Positions 25,273 to 34,140 of a stretch of DNA of 64,000 nucleotides are shown here, piece after piece; the stretch's first letter is position 1, and every line of letters starts with the position of its first letter. The DNA is from a virus, in IMG/VR virus record IMGVR_UViG_3300003322_000327, positions 45,606-109,605 of that record, one strand, 5' to 3'. The translations under genes and the position numbers were made by a program. The notes under the pieces are model-generated. The model did no database searches and had not been told where the DNA came from. It saw only the letters and a program-made list of their open reading frames with translations.

Positions 25273-26892
25273 ATGGAAGTCTTCAAGCTCACCGCCTCGC
25301 AGCTGACGAACCTGCTGCAAATTCTCGGCGCCCTGGTTGCCGACTACATCTCCAATCCGAAGGGTCCGATGGCTCAGAACCTTCGGCCCTACGTCAAGTC
25401 GAAGCTCGAGTGGCGCGACCTGCCATCGTTGCCTCAAGCGATTCAGACCGCGATCAAGGGTGGCGACAAGCTCAGCGCCCTGTTCGAGGTCGGCACCGAA
25501 CTCCGGCATGCGCTGCCTGACTTCAAGCAGAACCGCGAGTACACGACGCCCGAACTCAAGATGCTGAACGCGCTTCGCGCTTACCTCAGCTCGGACTCGG
25601 AGTCGGCGCTCAACTACATCCGCACCAATGCGTCGGTGTTCGGCAGTCCTGAACTCGCCTCCATCTTCGTGCCTCCGATTCCCAAGGCCGACAACGTGGC
25701 GCTCAAGCGCGTCGTCAAGTCGCTGGTCGGTCGCGACGGCACGCACCTGACGCGGCAAGAAGCCGAGATGCTGAAGGAGACGAACCCGAAGGACTACGCG
25801 CTGTATGTCGAGCACCGGAAGGCGCACAACGCGGAGTTCAAGGCCACGTTGTCGAACTTCGTTCGCAAGCAAGGCGCGAAGGCCGACTATGCGAAGGCCT
25901 ACAAGTACATCGTGGGTCAAGGCTTCACGCACTCGATGGTGCCGGGCTTCGATGGCCTGATCGACGACAAGGGTGCCTGGTACACGAAGGAAGGCGAACT
26001 CATCAACGGCGTGCCGAACCTCAGCACCTACACGCACGTGGTGATGAACGATGGCCGAGACCCGGAAGCCAGCTGGATCTTCAAGGCCTACAAACTGGAC
26101 GGCGAAGTCGCCTACGGCTACACGGCCAACTTCCGTCGTTCGCAGTCGAGCGCCAAGTACGAGCACGTGGCCGACCTGATGCGTAACATCGGTGAGATCC
26201 AGGCCAAGTGGCAGCAGAAGATCAAGAAGTTCAATCCGGCTGACAAGCTCAGCGTCTGCGCCGTCGTGCTCGAGATCCTCTACTCGTACGCTGCGCGCAT
26301 TGGTTCGGCTCCGGGCCGCGGTGCCGGCACGCTGCTGGTCAAGAACGCGTCGATCACCCAAAACGGCGTCAACCTCGCCTACATCGGCAAGGACTCGATC
26401 CCGACCAAGCACATCATCCGCTCGGCTGACAGTCCGGCGCACGCCTATCTGGTCAAGGCGCTGAAGATCCTGATGGAAGGCAAGAAGCCTTCGATGTGGC
26501 TCTACACCGCAGAGATCAACGGACGCCTGGTCCGAGTCAGCCCTGCCGACGTCAATAAGGCGTTCCATCTCTTCGGTGCTCCCGAGTCGGTGACGGTTCA
26601 CAAGCTGCGGACGTGCCGTGGTACCACGCTTTTCAAGCACCTGATGGACAAGGATGCAGAGCGCAAGCCGCCGATGACACCGAAGGATGCGCTCGAGCGC
26701 TACAAGGACATGACGACCAAGGTCGGTCTGCTGCTGAATCACAAGCGTGGTGTCGGTACCGAGAAGGAGTCGGTGACGGGCACGACCGCGGCTCTGTCCT
26801 ACATCGACGGCGATCTCCAGGCCGAACTGTGGAGCCGCTGGGGCTTCCGCCCGCCTTCTTTCCTGGAGAAGCTTCTCCGCGACGACTCGTGA
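25273..26892 (+). CDS. Type IB topoisomerase-like protein
   Basis: 539 residues. The C-terminal half carries the R-K-R-H-Y catalytic pattern of type IB topoisomerases and tyrosine recombinases: Arg343 in ARIGSAPGRGAG, HKLRTCRGT (443-451) with the second Arg, LLNHKRG (about 487-493), and SYID with candidate nucleophile Tyr510. The fold and the RIGS block favour topoisomerase IB over an integrase. The first 220 residues are a helical extension not seen in small bacterial enzymes. It would relax supercoils during phage replication. The gene starts a new transcription unit behind a terminator. Confidence 0.68.
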   Translation: MEVFKLTASQLTNLLQILGALVADYISNPKGPMAQNLRPYVKSKLEWRDLPSLPQAIQTAIKGGDKLSALFEVGTELRHALPDFKQNREYTTPELKMLNALRAYLSSDSESALNYIRTNASVFGSPELASIFVPPIPKADNVALKRVVKSLVGRDGTHLTRQEAEMLKETNPKDYALYVEHRKAHNAEFKATLSNFVRKQGAKADYAKAYKYIVGQGFTHSMVPGFDGLIDDKGAWYTKEGELINGVPNLSTYTHVVMNDGRDPEASWIFKAYKLDGEVAYGYTANFRRSQSSAKYEHVADLMRNIGEIQAKWQQKIKKFNPADKLSVCAVVLEILYSYAARIGSAPGRGAGTLLVKNASITQNGVNLAYIGKDSIPTKHIIRSADSPAHAYLVKALKILMEGKKPSMWLYTAEINGRLVRVSPADVNKAFHLFGAPESVTVHKLRTCRGTTLFKHLMDKDAERKPPMTPKDALERYKDMTTKVGLLLNHKRGVGTEKESVTGTTAALSYIDGDLQAELWSRWGFRPPSFLEKLLRDDS

Positions 26893-26899
26893 GGTCATG

Positions 26900-27199
26900 A
26901 TGCAACTGCAGGCAAAAGCACGACTCCAGGCTAGCGCGAACCAAGAGGACGTACTCGAGGTCGCGCTTCAACGCCAGGGTCTTTCATACACCAAGGTCGA
27001 TGACAGGACCTTCAAGATCAAGCGTGTGGATCAAGCCAGTGCACTCGCCTCACTTTTGAGGCGCATCGTCGAGCACTTCGACAAGGATGAAGGTGCGTAC
27101 CTGGACCATGGGCCCGAAGGCTATCGGATCTTCAATCCCAAGTCGGACTGGCGCCTGACGACCGACAACGGTGAGCTTCTTGTCAAGCGGGTGAAGTGA
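26900..27199 (+). CDS. Shared-peptide (CTS-like) unknown protein
   Basis: 99 residues from ATG 26900, chosen over the adjacent ATG 26897 by alignment with sister proteins. The N-terminus MQLQAKARLQA is a copy of the recurring peptide. The remainder is a small alpha/beta domain (LEVALQRQGLSYTKVDD). Probably packaged in the head if the peptide is a capsid-targeting sequence. Overlaps the next gene by one base. Confidence 0.7.
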   Translation: MQLQAKARLQASANQEDVLEVALQRQGLSYTKVDDRTFKIKRVDQASALASLLRRIVEHFDKDEGAYLDHGPEGYRIFNPKSDWRLTTDNGELLVKRVK

Positions 27200-27627
27200 T
27201 GCCAACACCGTACATCAAGAAGCTCTCGAAAGAGGGCAAGGGTTCGGTCCCAAGTCTCGAAAAGAAATGGGATCGAGCCAAGGACGCTGCGGCAAAGCAA
27301 GGTCACAGCAAGGACTACGGGTACGTCACCAACATCTTCAAGAGCATGTCACACGCAAGTCTCAAACTCCAGGCCAAGTCGAGGCTGCAAGCGACCGAGT
27401 ACATCCCCGACACGAAGAAGCTCGCGGAGTGTCACATCGAACGCTGGTACGATCGTTCGATCCGCAGCTGGACGGTTGTCCTCAAGGACAAGGACGACAA
27501 CCAGGTCGGTGACAGCATCGTCGTCGGCACACAGGGCGAAGCCAAGAAGATCACGAAGGACAACCCGGCGTTCAACGTCCGGGACTTCGATGCCGAAAAC
27601 GCACTCCGCTACAGGAAGAAGTCATGA
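27199..27627 (+). CDS. Unknown protein with internal CTS-like peptide
   Basis: 142 residues. Residues 1-50 form a charged helical module (YIKKLSKEGKGSVPSLEKKW ... DYGYVTNIFKSM) of a kind I associate with T4-like phage proteins. The shared peptide LKLQAKSRLQA follows at 54-64, and then a C-terminal domain of about 75 residues. Either the module and tagged protein are fused, or translation can also begin at the internal ATG (27346, MSHASLKLQAKSR). No strong ribosome site is seen before 27199. Function unknown. Confidence 0.65.
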   Translation: MPTPYIKKLSKEGKGSVPSLEKKWDRAKDAAAKQGHSKDYGYVTNIFKSMSHASLKLQAKSRLQATEYIPDTKKLAECHIERWYDRSIRSWTVVLKDKDDNQVGDSIVVGTQGEAKKITKDNPAFNVRDFDAENALRYRKKS

Positions 27628-28592
27628 AACTCCAAGCCAAGAGCCGCCTGTTGGCGATGACGCTGACCGGCCCGCAACGCGACCGCATCATCCAGTCACT
27701 GATCGACAGCGAAGAGCTGTCGCCGAACGACGATCCGCACTCGATGTCGGACGACGAGCTGGTTCGCGAGTACAAGCGCATCCACCACGTCCCGGACAAC
27801 TGGGAGCCGTCCATGCTACTCGCATCCGCAGGTCGTGACAGCTTCAATGTCAAGGTCAGCTATGACGATCCGACCGGCAAAGGCATCGCCTCGACCTCGG
27901 TTCTGATCAGAGACTGCACCGATGCTGAACAAGCGCGTCGACTCTTCAACGAGCGCTACAAGCATCACTACAAGAACCCCAAGATCACGAGCGTGATCAA
28001 GGTCAAAAACCTTCAGGCCGATGCCGGTCTCGAGCGCTGGCTCCACGAGATGGCCGATATGCACGGCGCTCAAGGCAATGACGAGGACGGCCGTGCCACG
28101 GTCATGGATGCGCTGCGCAAGAGTCGCGATCGCAATCCGGTGATCATCGTCGTCGGCGATGGGACCCCGAAGCACGTGTTCACGCTCGGCCCGTCGAACC
28201 AGATCGCGACCGACAGCCTGCACGGCCTGTACGACGACGCGCGCACCTACAAGTGCGAGTACGGCGGCAAGCGCTGCGAGTTCAGGACCCTGGCGGTCAT
28301 CGATGTAGATGACTTCATGGACCACTACTCATCGGTGCATGCGTCGAAGACGCAGCCGGGTCACAAGCCCATGGAAGCCGCATCAGCCATCGGCGCCGAC
28401 TTGAAGAATGCGATCACGAGCGTGGTCGTCCGAACTCTGAAGGTCCCAACCCCGAAGGACAAGGTGATCACCAAGGTGCTGGCCGACCCGACGGTCAAGA
28501 ACTACATGAAGGCAACCGGCGCTGGCGAAGAGCTCGTCAAGACCTACGCTGCGCGCGTCTGGGACGAGTTCGAAGCTGCCGTCGACCACTGA
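27624..28592 (+). CDS. Shared-peptide (CTS-like) unknown protein
   Basis: 322 residues starting MKLQAKSRLLA, overlapping the previous stop (ATGA). The rest is mixed alpha/beta with a possible zinc site (CEYGGKRCEF followed by HYSSVH, about 211-239), resembling a C2H2 finger. The C-terminal 75 residues are helical. No family assigned. Likely virion-internal by its N-terminus. Confidence 0.7.
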   Translation: MKLQAKSRLLAMTLTGPQRDRIIQSLIDSEELSPNDDPHSMSDDELVREYKRIHHVPDNWEPSMLLASAGRDSFNVKVSYDDPTGKGIASTSVLIRDCTDAEQARRLFNERYKHHYKNPKITSVIKVKNLQADAGLERWLHEMADMHGAQGNDEDGRATVMDALRKSRDRNPVIIVVGDGTPKHVFTLGPSNQIATDSLHGLYDDARTYKCEYGGKRCEFRTLAVIDVDDFMDHYSSVHASKTQPGHKPMEAASAIGADLKNAITSVVVRTLKVPTPKDKVITKVLADPTVKNYMKATGAGEELVKTYAARVWDEFEAAVDH

Positions 28593-28603
28593 AGGAGAAT
28601 CAC

Positions 28604-29860
28604 GTGCCCATCATCGATAAGCGCTCCACTCTGACGCCAGCAAACGCGCGCGCGTCCGACGTCGCCAAGGCGATGACGGAGCACGTGGCACCGATGCAGC
28701 AGCAGCGTATGCTCGCTGCGTTCCGCGTCCAAGGCTTCGAGTGCATTCACTACTCGCGTCTCCAGTCCGGCATCAAGTGCAGCTGCAAGTCAGGAACCAA
28801 GGTCGTCCAGGCCAAGCTGGGCGACGACGGTCAAGTCGATGTCGGCACCATCAACAAGGTGCTGACCGGCGAAGCCCGATTCGGCATCGGTGCCTACAAT
28901 CCGATGTCGCCTGATGCAGAGTTCGACGACGTGGACAACTTCCACGACGCGGAGACGAGTCCTCACAACGCAATGAACCAATGGCTGGGTGACCTGCGCA
29001 AGGCCGGCCCGGACAATGGTGAGAACAACCTGATCACCGACCAGCCGTTGTCGACCGAGACGGGTGAGTTCAGTCCCGACATGGACGAGCTCTTCCGCTC
29101 CATCGACTTCGACGCCATCGGTCTGACTGACGTGAGCTGCCCATTGTGCTTCGGATCGGGGTACATCGGCGGCTTTTCGCCTTTCCGTGGCTGGCGGCAA
29201 GTGGTCGGTGCTCAGGATTTCTCGACCTCATCGACTCTCGACCTGACGACGAATCCGATCTCGATGCGGCCGGGTACGCACCAGTTCATGATGACGCTGC
29301 CGAGTGGTGCCATCGTCCTCGATGTCTTTCGAGCCATGAACGCCGACGAGGTGATCCCGGCGCAGATCACGATCGATGGCACGTCTATCAACGGTCAGCG
29401 AATGCTCAGCTTCTTCGATGGTCAACCGCATCTGATCCAGGTGCAGACCGATCATCCGATGACGCACTTCGAAGCGCAAGCAGGCCTCAGCACCGAGCCG
29501 GTCTACTTCGAGTTTCCGAAGCGCGGCAAGACTCAGGACATCTCGTTGCTCGAACGATCGGAACCATTCCAGATCATGATGAGCCCGGACTGCCCGCAAG
29601 TCGAGACCCTGGACATCATCGCCGAGACGCAGTCAGGCAAGTTCCTGGTCGTCGGTGCAGTCGATCCCTGGCAGACGCGCAACCGTCAGTTCCTCGGTCA
29701 GAACGTGCAAGTCCGCGTCGCGCAGCCGCAAGAGCTGTGGCGCATCCTGCCACAGCGTGTCCAGACCTGGAGCAAGAACCAGACGGCGAATCTGCCGGCA
29801 CCTTCCAAGTCGCAAACCCTGTCTGGTCTCGGGCCTGGCATGGGTGGCTTCAGCTTCTGA
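28604..29860 (+). CDS. Probable virion protein, unknown role
   Basis: 418 residues from GTG 28604 with AAGGAG 7 bases upstream. Cysteine pairs KCSCKS (about 58-63) and CPLCFGSGYIGG (about 181-192) may bind zinc. The C-terminal 200 residues are beta-rich and end in a Gly-rich tail (GLGPGMGGFSF). Large beta-rich proteins with the CPLCFGSGYIGG pattern look to me like tail or baseplate components of big phages, but this is impression rather than proof. Confidence 0.6.
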   Translation: MPIIDKRSTLTPANARASDVAKAMTEHVAPMQQQRMLAAFRVQGFECIHYSRLQSGIKCSCKSGTKVVQAKLGDDGQVDVGTINKVLTGEARFGIGAYNPMSPDAEFDDVDNFHDAETSPHNAMNQWLGDLRKAGPDNGENNLITDQPLSTETGEFSPDMDELFRSIDFDAIGLTDVSCPLCFGSGYIGGFSPFRGWRQVVGAQDFSTSSTLDLTTNPISMRPGTHQFMMTLPSGAIVLDVFRAMNADEVIPAQITIDGTSINGQRMLSFFDGQPHLIQVQTDHPMTHFEAQAGLSTEPVYFEFPKRGKTQDISLLERSEPFQIMMSPDCPQVETLDIIAETQSGKFLVVGAVDPWQTRNRQFLGQNVQVRVAQPQELWRILPQRVQTWSKNQTANLPAPSKSQTLSGLGPGMGGFSF

Positions 29861-29868
29861 GGTCTCTT

Positions 29869-30321
29869 ATGGAGCTACAAGCAAAACAAAGGTTGATGGC
29901 AACGAAGCTACCGTCGTGGGCTGAAAGGAAAGCTCAGTCCACGATTTGGTCTCTAGTTCAAGGCGGCAAGTTGACCGGTCGGCACACAGTCAGTCTCACT
30001 TCAGATCGTGAGCCGACCTGGAAGGTTGAACCCGACGGTGTCATCGATGTCCGCATTCCTCGCCAGTACTTCGATGCGTGCAAGCGTCTTAACGCTGGTT
30101 GGGCTCTTCTGCATTCTGTGCAGCATGAGCTATGGGAAGCGAAGGTCGCGATCAACCTGGCGCGCAAGCAGTATCCGTCGATGAGTCCTTACGTTGCAGC
30201 TGAGAACAAGCAGCACCTCGGTGGTGAAGCTCATGCTCTGACTTGTGAAGAACTCGACGGCTTGACCTCAGACGAATACGACAAGCAACTCCAGCTCGAG
30301 TATTCATACCTTGGACTCTGA
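29869..30321 (+). CDS. Shared-peptide (CTS-like) unknown protein
   Basis: 150 residues from ATG 29869, starting MELQAKQRLMA. The open frame extends left over the previous gene and is ignored there. The central part is alpha-helical and contains SVQHELWEAKVAINLARK. No family recognised. Confidence 0.68.
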   Translation: MELQAKQRLMATKLPSWAERKAQSTIWSLVQGGKLTGRHTVSLTSDREPTWKVEPDGVIDVRIPRQYFDACKRLNAGWALLHSVQHELWEAKVAINLARKQYPSMSPYVAAENKQHLGGEAHALTCEELDGLTSDEYDKQLQLEYSYLGL

Positions 30322-30322
30322 C

Positions 30323-30922
30323 ATGGAACTCAAAGCTGCACAGAGGCTTCAAGCCTCGACATTCATGCCCGATCGACTGGTCATGATCGACTGCGAGATG
30401 ACCGGCCTCGATCCGAAGGCCGATGACCTGATCCAGATCGCGGCCATCAAGCTGGAGCTGCAGGGCGATCAGTACATCGAGACCGGACCGGATCTCAACT
30501 TCTTCATCCACACCGACAAGCAGCCTGCGTCCGAGTTCGCGCGCAAGTACATGAGCGACGTCTACAAGCAAGCAAACGAGTCGACCGTCGACTACGTGCA
30601 AGCGAAGGCAATCCTCGACTCGTGGCTCGGAGACTGGAAGGGCGAGGTCAGCCCATGCGGCGACTGCGTGCCCACCGACGTGCTCTTCATGTACATGAAG
30701 GGCGTCATCGGTCTCTCCAGGTACGAGGGCGATACTCCAGTCAAGGGCACCTTCCACTACGAGTACTTCGATATGAACGCCATCAAGGCGCTGGCCCGTC
30801 AGAAGAAGGGCTACAAGTTCGACAAGGAACTCGAGCGCCTACCTGGTGATCACGATGCGCTGGTCGACTGCCGCAACCAGCTCGTGGAAATGAACGCCAT
30901 CATCAAGGTCCTGCTCTCATGA
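30323..30922 (+). CDS. DEDDh exonuclease (oligoribonuclease-like) with CTS-like peptide
   Basis: 199 residues. After MELKAAQRLQA the sequence enters a DEDDh exonuclease: Asp23 and Glu25 in MIDCEMTGLDP, a middle Asp, and His177/Asp182 in GDHDALVDC. This is the layout of oligoribonuclease, which degrades 2-5-base RNA and some DNA. The N-terminal peptide is absent from ordinary oligoribonuclease and matches the shared peptide, which suggests packaging in the head and injection with the DNA. The alternative start is ATG 30311, four residues earlier. Confidence 0.82.
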   Translation: MELKAAQRLQASTFMPDRLVMIDCEMTGLDPKADDLIQIAAIKLELQGDQYIETGPDLNFFIHTDKQPASEFARKYMSDVYKQANESTVDYVQAKAILDSWLGDWKGEVSPCGDCVPTDVLFMYMKGVIGLSRYEGDTPVKGTFHYEYFDMNAIKALARQKKGYKFDKELERLPGDHDALVDCRNQLVEMNAIIKVLLS

Positions 30923-30956
30923 GCGACCATCCATCCAGATTCCAAGTGAGGACCCA

Positions 30957-32159
30957 ATGACCGATCCCGTCAAGAAGTTTCGCAGTCTCGAAGAAGTCAA
31001 GCGCTTCCTGCTCGATGAAACCAAGGAGTTCGAACTCGATCGACAGCTGGTCGAGCGCGGGCTCTCTCAACTCGCTCGCGTCATCAAGGCCGGCCAGCGC
31101 AAACTCGAAGCCGCCGGACCCGAGGGCATGCAGATCCTCGACATCAGCGGCAAGGGCGAGAACGGCAAGCGCCGTCGTACCCTCAACATCGACTTCCCAG
31201 TCGTGCACGTTCCCAACGCGGAGCAGCTCAAGGAGCACTACGCAATGGCGGAGAAGCTGAGCGAGCAGTACAAGTACATCGTGAACGTCGAGAACGAGTT
31301 CAAGATGAACATGAAGGGCGAGGGCGGCAAGCAGTACCAGGACACCCTCGGCCAGTTCCAGAAGCTCAAGTCGCATATCGAAGAGACGCTGCGCCAGCTG
31401 TTCCAAGCCCTGGCCGAAGTCGCCGAAGGTCACGCACCGCGCCAGTACAAGAACTTCATCAAGGCCCTGGCCGAAGAGATCGAGAACAACAAGCACATCG
31501 AGTGCGACTCGCTAAAGACCATGAGCTACGTGGCTCTGGGCAAGGCTGGCGAGCTCATCTTCTGCGGCTACATCATCCTCCAGAACGCGGTGAACGACGA
31601 GGGCAAGATCATCGATCACCTCTACATCGCGATCAAGTGGACGGTGGGCGCCGACGTCGAACTCTTCATCGATCACGATTTCGTGGCTCCGACGTTGCTC
31701 GACAACGGCACGGTGATCACGAGCTTGCGCACCGCCGCGCAGGCCATCGCCCAGCAGATGAGCCTCGAAGGCTTCAGCTCGCAGATTGGCAACCTCCCGA
31801 TCTCGATGCAGATTCGCGAGCCGGCCGGTGGCCTGAGCCGCGAAGCCTTCTCGGCGGCTGACGTCATCGAGAAGATCGACGCCAAGCGCGACGAGCTGAT
31901 CTTCGTCCTCAACACCTCGGACCCGGCCAAGCGCGACGAGGCGCAAAAGCAGATCTTCCTCGAACTCCGGGCCATCGTCAGGAATAAGAAGGGTACCCAG
32001 ATTCGTGTCCGACCGCAGGGCAACGTCCTGACGTTCACGTTCACGAACATGGACCACACGAGTGGCATCCACCCGATCGACCTCGAGTTCCTCGAAGAGA
32101 AGTACAAGCTGAACCCGACGCAGCTTCGGAAAATCTGCAACACCATCAACGGGAACTAG
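30957..32159 (+). CDS. Unknown protein
   Basis: 400 residues, with a GAGGACCC ribosome site. The N-terminal half is a long charged helical region (about 85-175, coiled-coil-like: AEKLSEQYKYIVNVENEF, FQKLKSHIEETLRQLF). The C-terminal half is alpha/beta. No family recognised. It lies between two shared-peptide groups and could be structural. Confidence 0.65.
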   Translation: MTDPVKKFRSLEEVKRFLLDETKEFELDRQLVERGLSQLARVIKAGQRKLEAAGPEGMQILDISGKGENGKRRRTLNIDFPVVHVPNAEQLKEHYAMAEKLSEQYKYIVNVENEFKMNMKGEGGKQYQDTLGQFQKLKSHIEETLRQLFQALAEVAEGHAPRQYKNFIKALAEEIENNKHIECDSLKTMSYVALGKAGELIFCGYIILQNAVNDEGKIIDHLYIAIKWTVGADVELFIDHDFVAPTLLDNGTVITSLRTAAQAIAQQMSLEGFSSQIGNLPISMQIREPAGGLSREAFSAADVIEKIDAKRDELIFVLNTSDPAKRDEAQKQIFLELRAIVRNKKGTQIRVRPQGNVLTFTFTNMDHTSGIHPIDLEFLEEKYKLNPTQLRKICNTINGN

Positions 32160-32160
32160 C

Positions 32161-32703
32161 ATGCTGCTCGTCGCCGAAACTCTGACTCAGTATCTGACGC
32201 GCCTCAGCCAGGACTTGAAGATCAAGATGGCTGGCCGTGGAGCGTACTCTGTGGTCTTCGACTACCCGCCTGATCGGGACATCGTGGTCAAGGTCAGCGC
32301 CGGCGATCGATCGTATCTGCAGTTCATCCAGTTCTGTAGGCTCAACGAAGGCAACCGTTGGCTCCCTCAGGTCCTCGATGTCCACAAGCTGGAAGTCGAG
32401 GATCAGGACGAGGTGTGGGCGGTCTTCCTCCAGCGCCTGACGCCTGCGTCTGCGATCCAGGTCAACAACGCATTCAAGACCGAGATCGCACCATGGGTCA
32501 CGGACTTCACGGTCTACTCAGACAGGGCTCGACTCTCGTTCCCCGAGTGGAAGAATGTGATGCGCATGGCCTCGGACCCGCAGACCCGCAAACTCGCGCT
32601 CTTCCTCATCACCCACTTCAATCGGTTGGACCTGCTGACGCAGAATTTCATGATGCGTGGCTCCCAGCTCGTGTTCAACGACCCTCTGAGTCCGATCACA
32701 TGA
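32161..32703 (+). CDS. Compact protein-kinase-fold protein
   Basis: 180 residues. A glycine loop GRGAYSVVF (25-33), a VAIK-like Lys44 (IVVKV), a hinge-like AVFLQRL (87-93) and a catalytic-loop-like RLDLLTQN with Asp157 and Asn162 (spacing of five, as in kinases) are visible. NDPLS follows with Asp174 in the place of the DFG Asp. All key polar residues are kept although the protein is far smaller than a normal kinase. It may phosphorylate a protein or small molecule, or be a pseudokinase. It overlaps the next, shared-peptide gene as ATGA. Confidence 0.65.
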   Translation: MLLVAETLTQYLTRLSQDLKIKMAGRGAYSVVFDYPPDRDIVVKVSAGDRSYLQFIQFCRLNEGNRWLPQVLDVHKLEVEDQDEVWAVFLQRLTPASAIQVNNAFKTEIAPWVTDFTVYSDRARLSFPEWKNVMRMASDPQTRKLALFLITHFNRLDLLTQNFMMRGSQLVFNDPLSPIT

Positions 32704-33200
32704 AACTCCAAGCCAAGCAGCGACTGATCGCGAGGCAGGATGCGACCTCGGCCTTCGATCCTGGTCTCATAGAGCGCATGACGCCGGTTGACTACAAGTC
32801 GAGGTACAAGCTCGTGAACATGAGCATCCGCGACTTCCTCAAGATGGCGCGTCCTGGTCACGACAAGGTCAAGGAGCGCGACGTCAAGGATCTGGTGAAG
32901 AAAGGCGTCAAGTTCAACTCGGTGCCTTTCCTCACCTTCGATGCCAACGGTGACGATGATGCACGAGTCACTGGCCACGAAGGTCGCCATCGTGCGCGCG
33001 AACTCCAGGCTCAAGGCTACACGCACATGCCGGTCGAACTCCGTGGTCCGATTCGCTGGTCGGAGCAGGCTGATCCGAAGCGCTTCGACTACCGTGAGTC
33101 GTGGCCTGAAGTCCTAGTCTCGGAAGACGGTACCGACTACATCCCATTCCCTGTTCCACGGGAAGAGGCCACCCATCCATACAAGCCGGTGACATCATGA
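32700..33200 (+). CDS. ParB/sulfiredoxin-like domain protein with CTS-like peptide
   Basis: 166 residues beginning MKLQAKQRLIA. Residues about 77-115 contain PFLTFDANGDDDARVTGHEG and RHRARELQAQGYTHMPVEL, which resemble the GHEGRHRA block of ParB/Srx-like domains in phage proteins. ParB-type domains bind or cut nucleic acids or hydrolyse nucleotides, but activity here is unproven. Translationally coupled to the kinase-fold gene. Confidence 0.6.
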   Translation: MKLQAKQRLIARQDATSAFDPGLIERMTPVDYKSRYKLVNMSIRDFLKMARPGHDKVKERDVKDLVKKGVKFNSVPFLTFDANGDDDARVTGHEGRHRARELQAQGYTHMPVELRGPIRWSEQADPKRFDYRESWPEVLVSEDGTDYIPFPVPREEATHPYKPVTS

Positions 33201-33397
33201 CGAGCGAAGAAGCATTGACCAAGATTCAGGATGACTTGCAGATCCTGCTGTGTTCGGCGATCCCTCTGGTGCGTGGTGAAGATGAGATCGTTGGCTACCA
33301 GATCAAGACCGGCGCTCTGCATCGAATCATCGGCACCATGCAGGAAGCCGGCCACTCGGTGACGGTTCCACTCCACAGTCAACAGATCAAGGTCTGA
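33197..33397 (+). CDS. Unknown small protein
   Basis: 66 residues with ATGA overlap to the preceding gene. Alpha/beta, no motif recognised. It is 2 bases before the Nudix gene. Confidence 0.55.
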   Translation: MTSEEALTKIQDDLQILLCSAIPLVRGEDEIVGYQIKTGALHRIIGTMQEAGHSVTVPLHSQQIKV

Positions 33398-33399
33398 CC

Positions 33400-34140
33400 A
33401 TGACGCACAAAGAACTCAGGGCCGCGATGCGCCTCACTCTCTTCGCTGAATTCAATGCGGTCGATCCGAACCGTGTGGTTCCGAATCACGACGGCTCTGA
33501 CCATCAGTTGCGCGTCGCTCTCGACAAGCTCGATCGGATGAACGATCGCAGGGCCAACTTCCCGGAAGAAGGTGCCGACGTCGGCTCCATGACCAGGCCT
33601 GAAGGCGAGCTCTTTCCGTACTCGGTGAACGTGGCTGCAGGCATGAACCCGGACGGCACGATCAAGGTCAAGACCATGGAAGTCAAAGCTGCATCGATCG
33701 AAGACGCAATGCGCATCGCGACCCAGATGAATGCGGGCCGTGAGACAGGCTACGGCGCTGGTGTCCTGCTCTTCAGTCGCAAGACCGGCCGGTTCCTGTT
33801 CGTCAAGCGCGGTCCGAACGGCGACGAGCCTGGCACCTGGTGTACGGGTGGCGGTGGCGTCGAACCTGACGAGACCATCGAGCAGGCCGTGCGGCGTGAG
33901 AACCAGGAAGAGCTGGGATTCGACGGCGAATACGAGCTGATCCACATGGATCGTCAGGCGAGCCCAGGCTTCGTCTTTCACAACCACATGGCTGTCATCG
34001 ATGACGAGTTCGAGCCCGTGCTCAACGACGAGCACACCGAGTACAGGTGGTGTGAGCCGGACCAGATTCCGGAGCCACTCCATCCCGGCCTCAGGCTTGC
34101 TCTCTCCAACTGGATGAAGCGGCAAGGAGTAAGCGAATGA
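33400..34140 (+). CDS. Nudix hydrolase with N-terminal extension
   Basis: 246 residues. The Nudix box GGVEPDETIEQAVRRENQEE plus LG (about 151-172) fits G-x5-E-x7-R-E-x2-E-E-x-G, so hydrolysis of a nucleoside diphosphate-linked substrate is expected; the substrate cannot be read. About 115 residues precede the Nudix domain. The start MTHKELRAAMRLTLFA resembles a degenerate copy of the shared peptide (compare MELKAAQRLQA), so it may also be a head cargo. Confidence 0.85.
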   Translation: MTHKELRAAMRLTLFAEFNAVDPNRVVPNHDGSDHQLRVALDKLDRMNDRRANFPEEGADVGSMTRPEGELFPYSVNVAAGMNPDGTIKVKTMEVKAASIEDAMRIATQMNAGRETGYGAGVLLFSRKTGRFLFVKRGPNGDEPGTWCTGGGGVEPDETIEQAVRRENQEELGFDGEYELIHMDRQASPGFVFHNHMAVIDDEFEPVLNDEHTEYRWCEPDQIPEPLHPGLRLALSNWMKRQGVSE

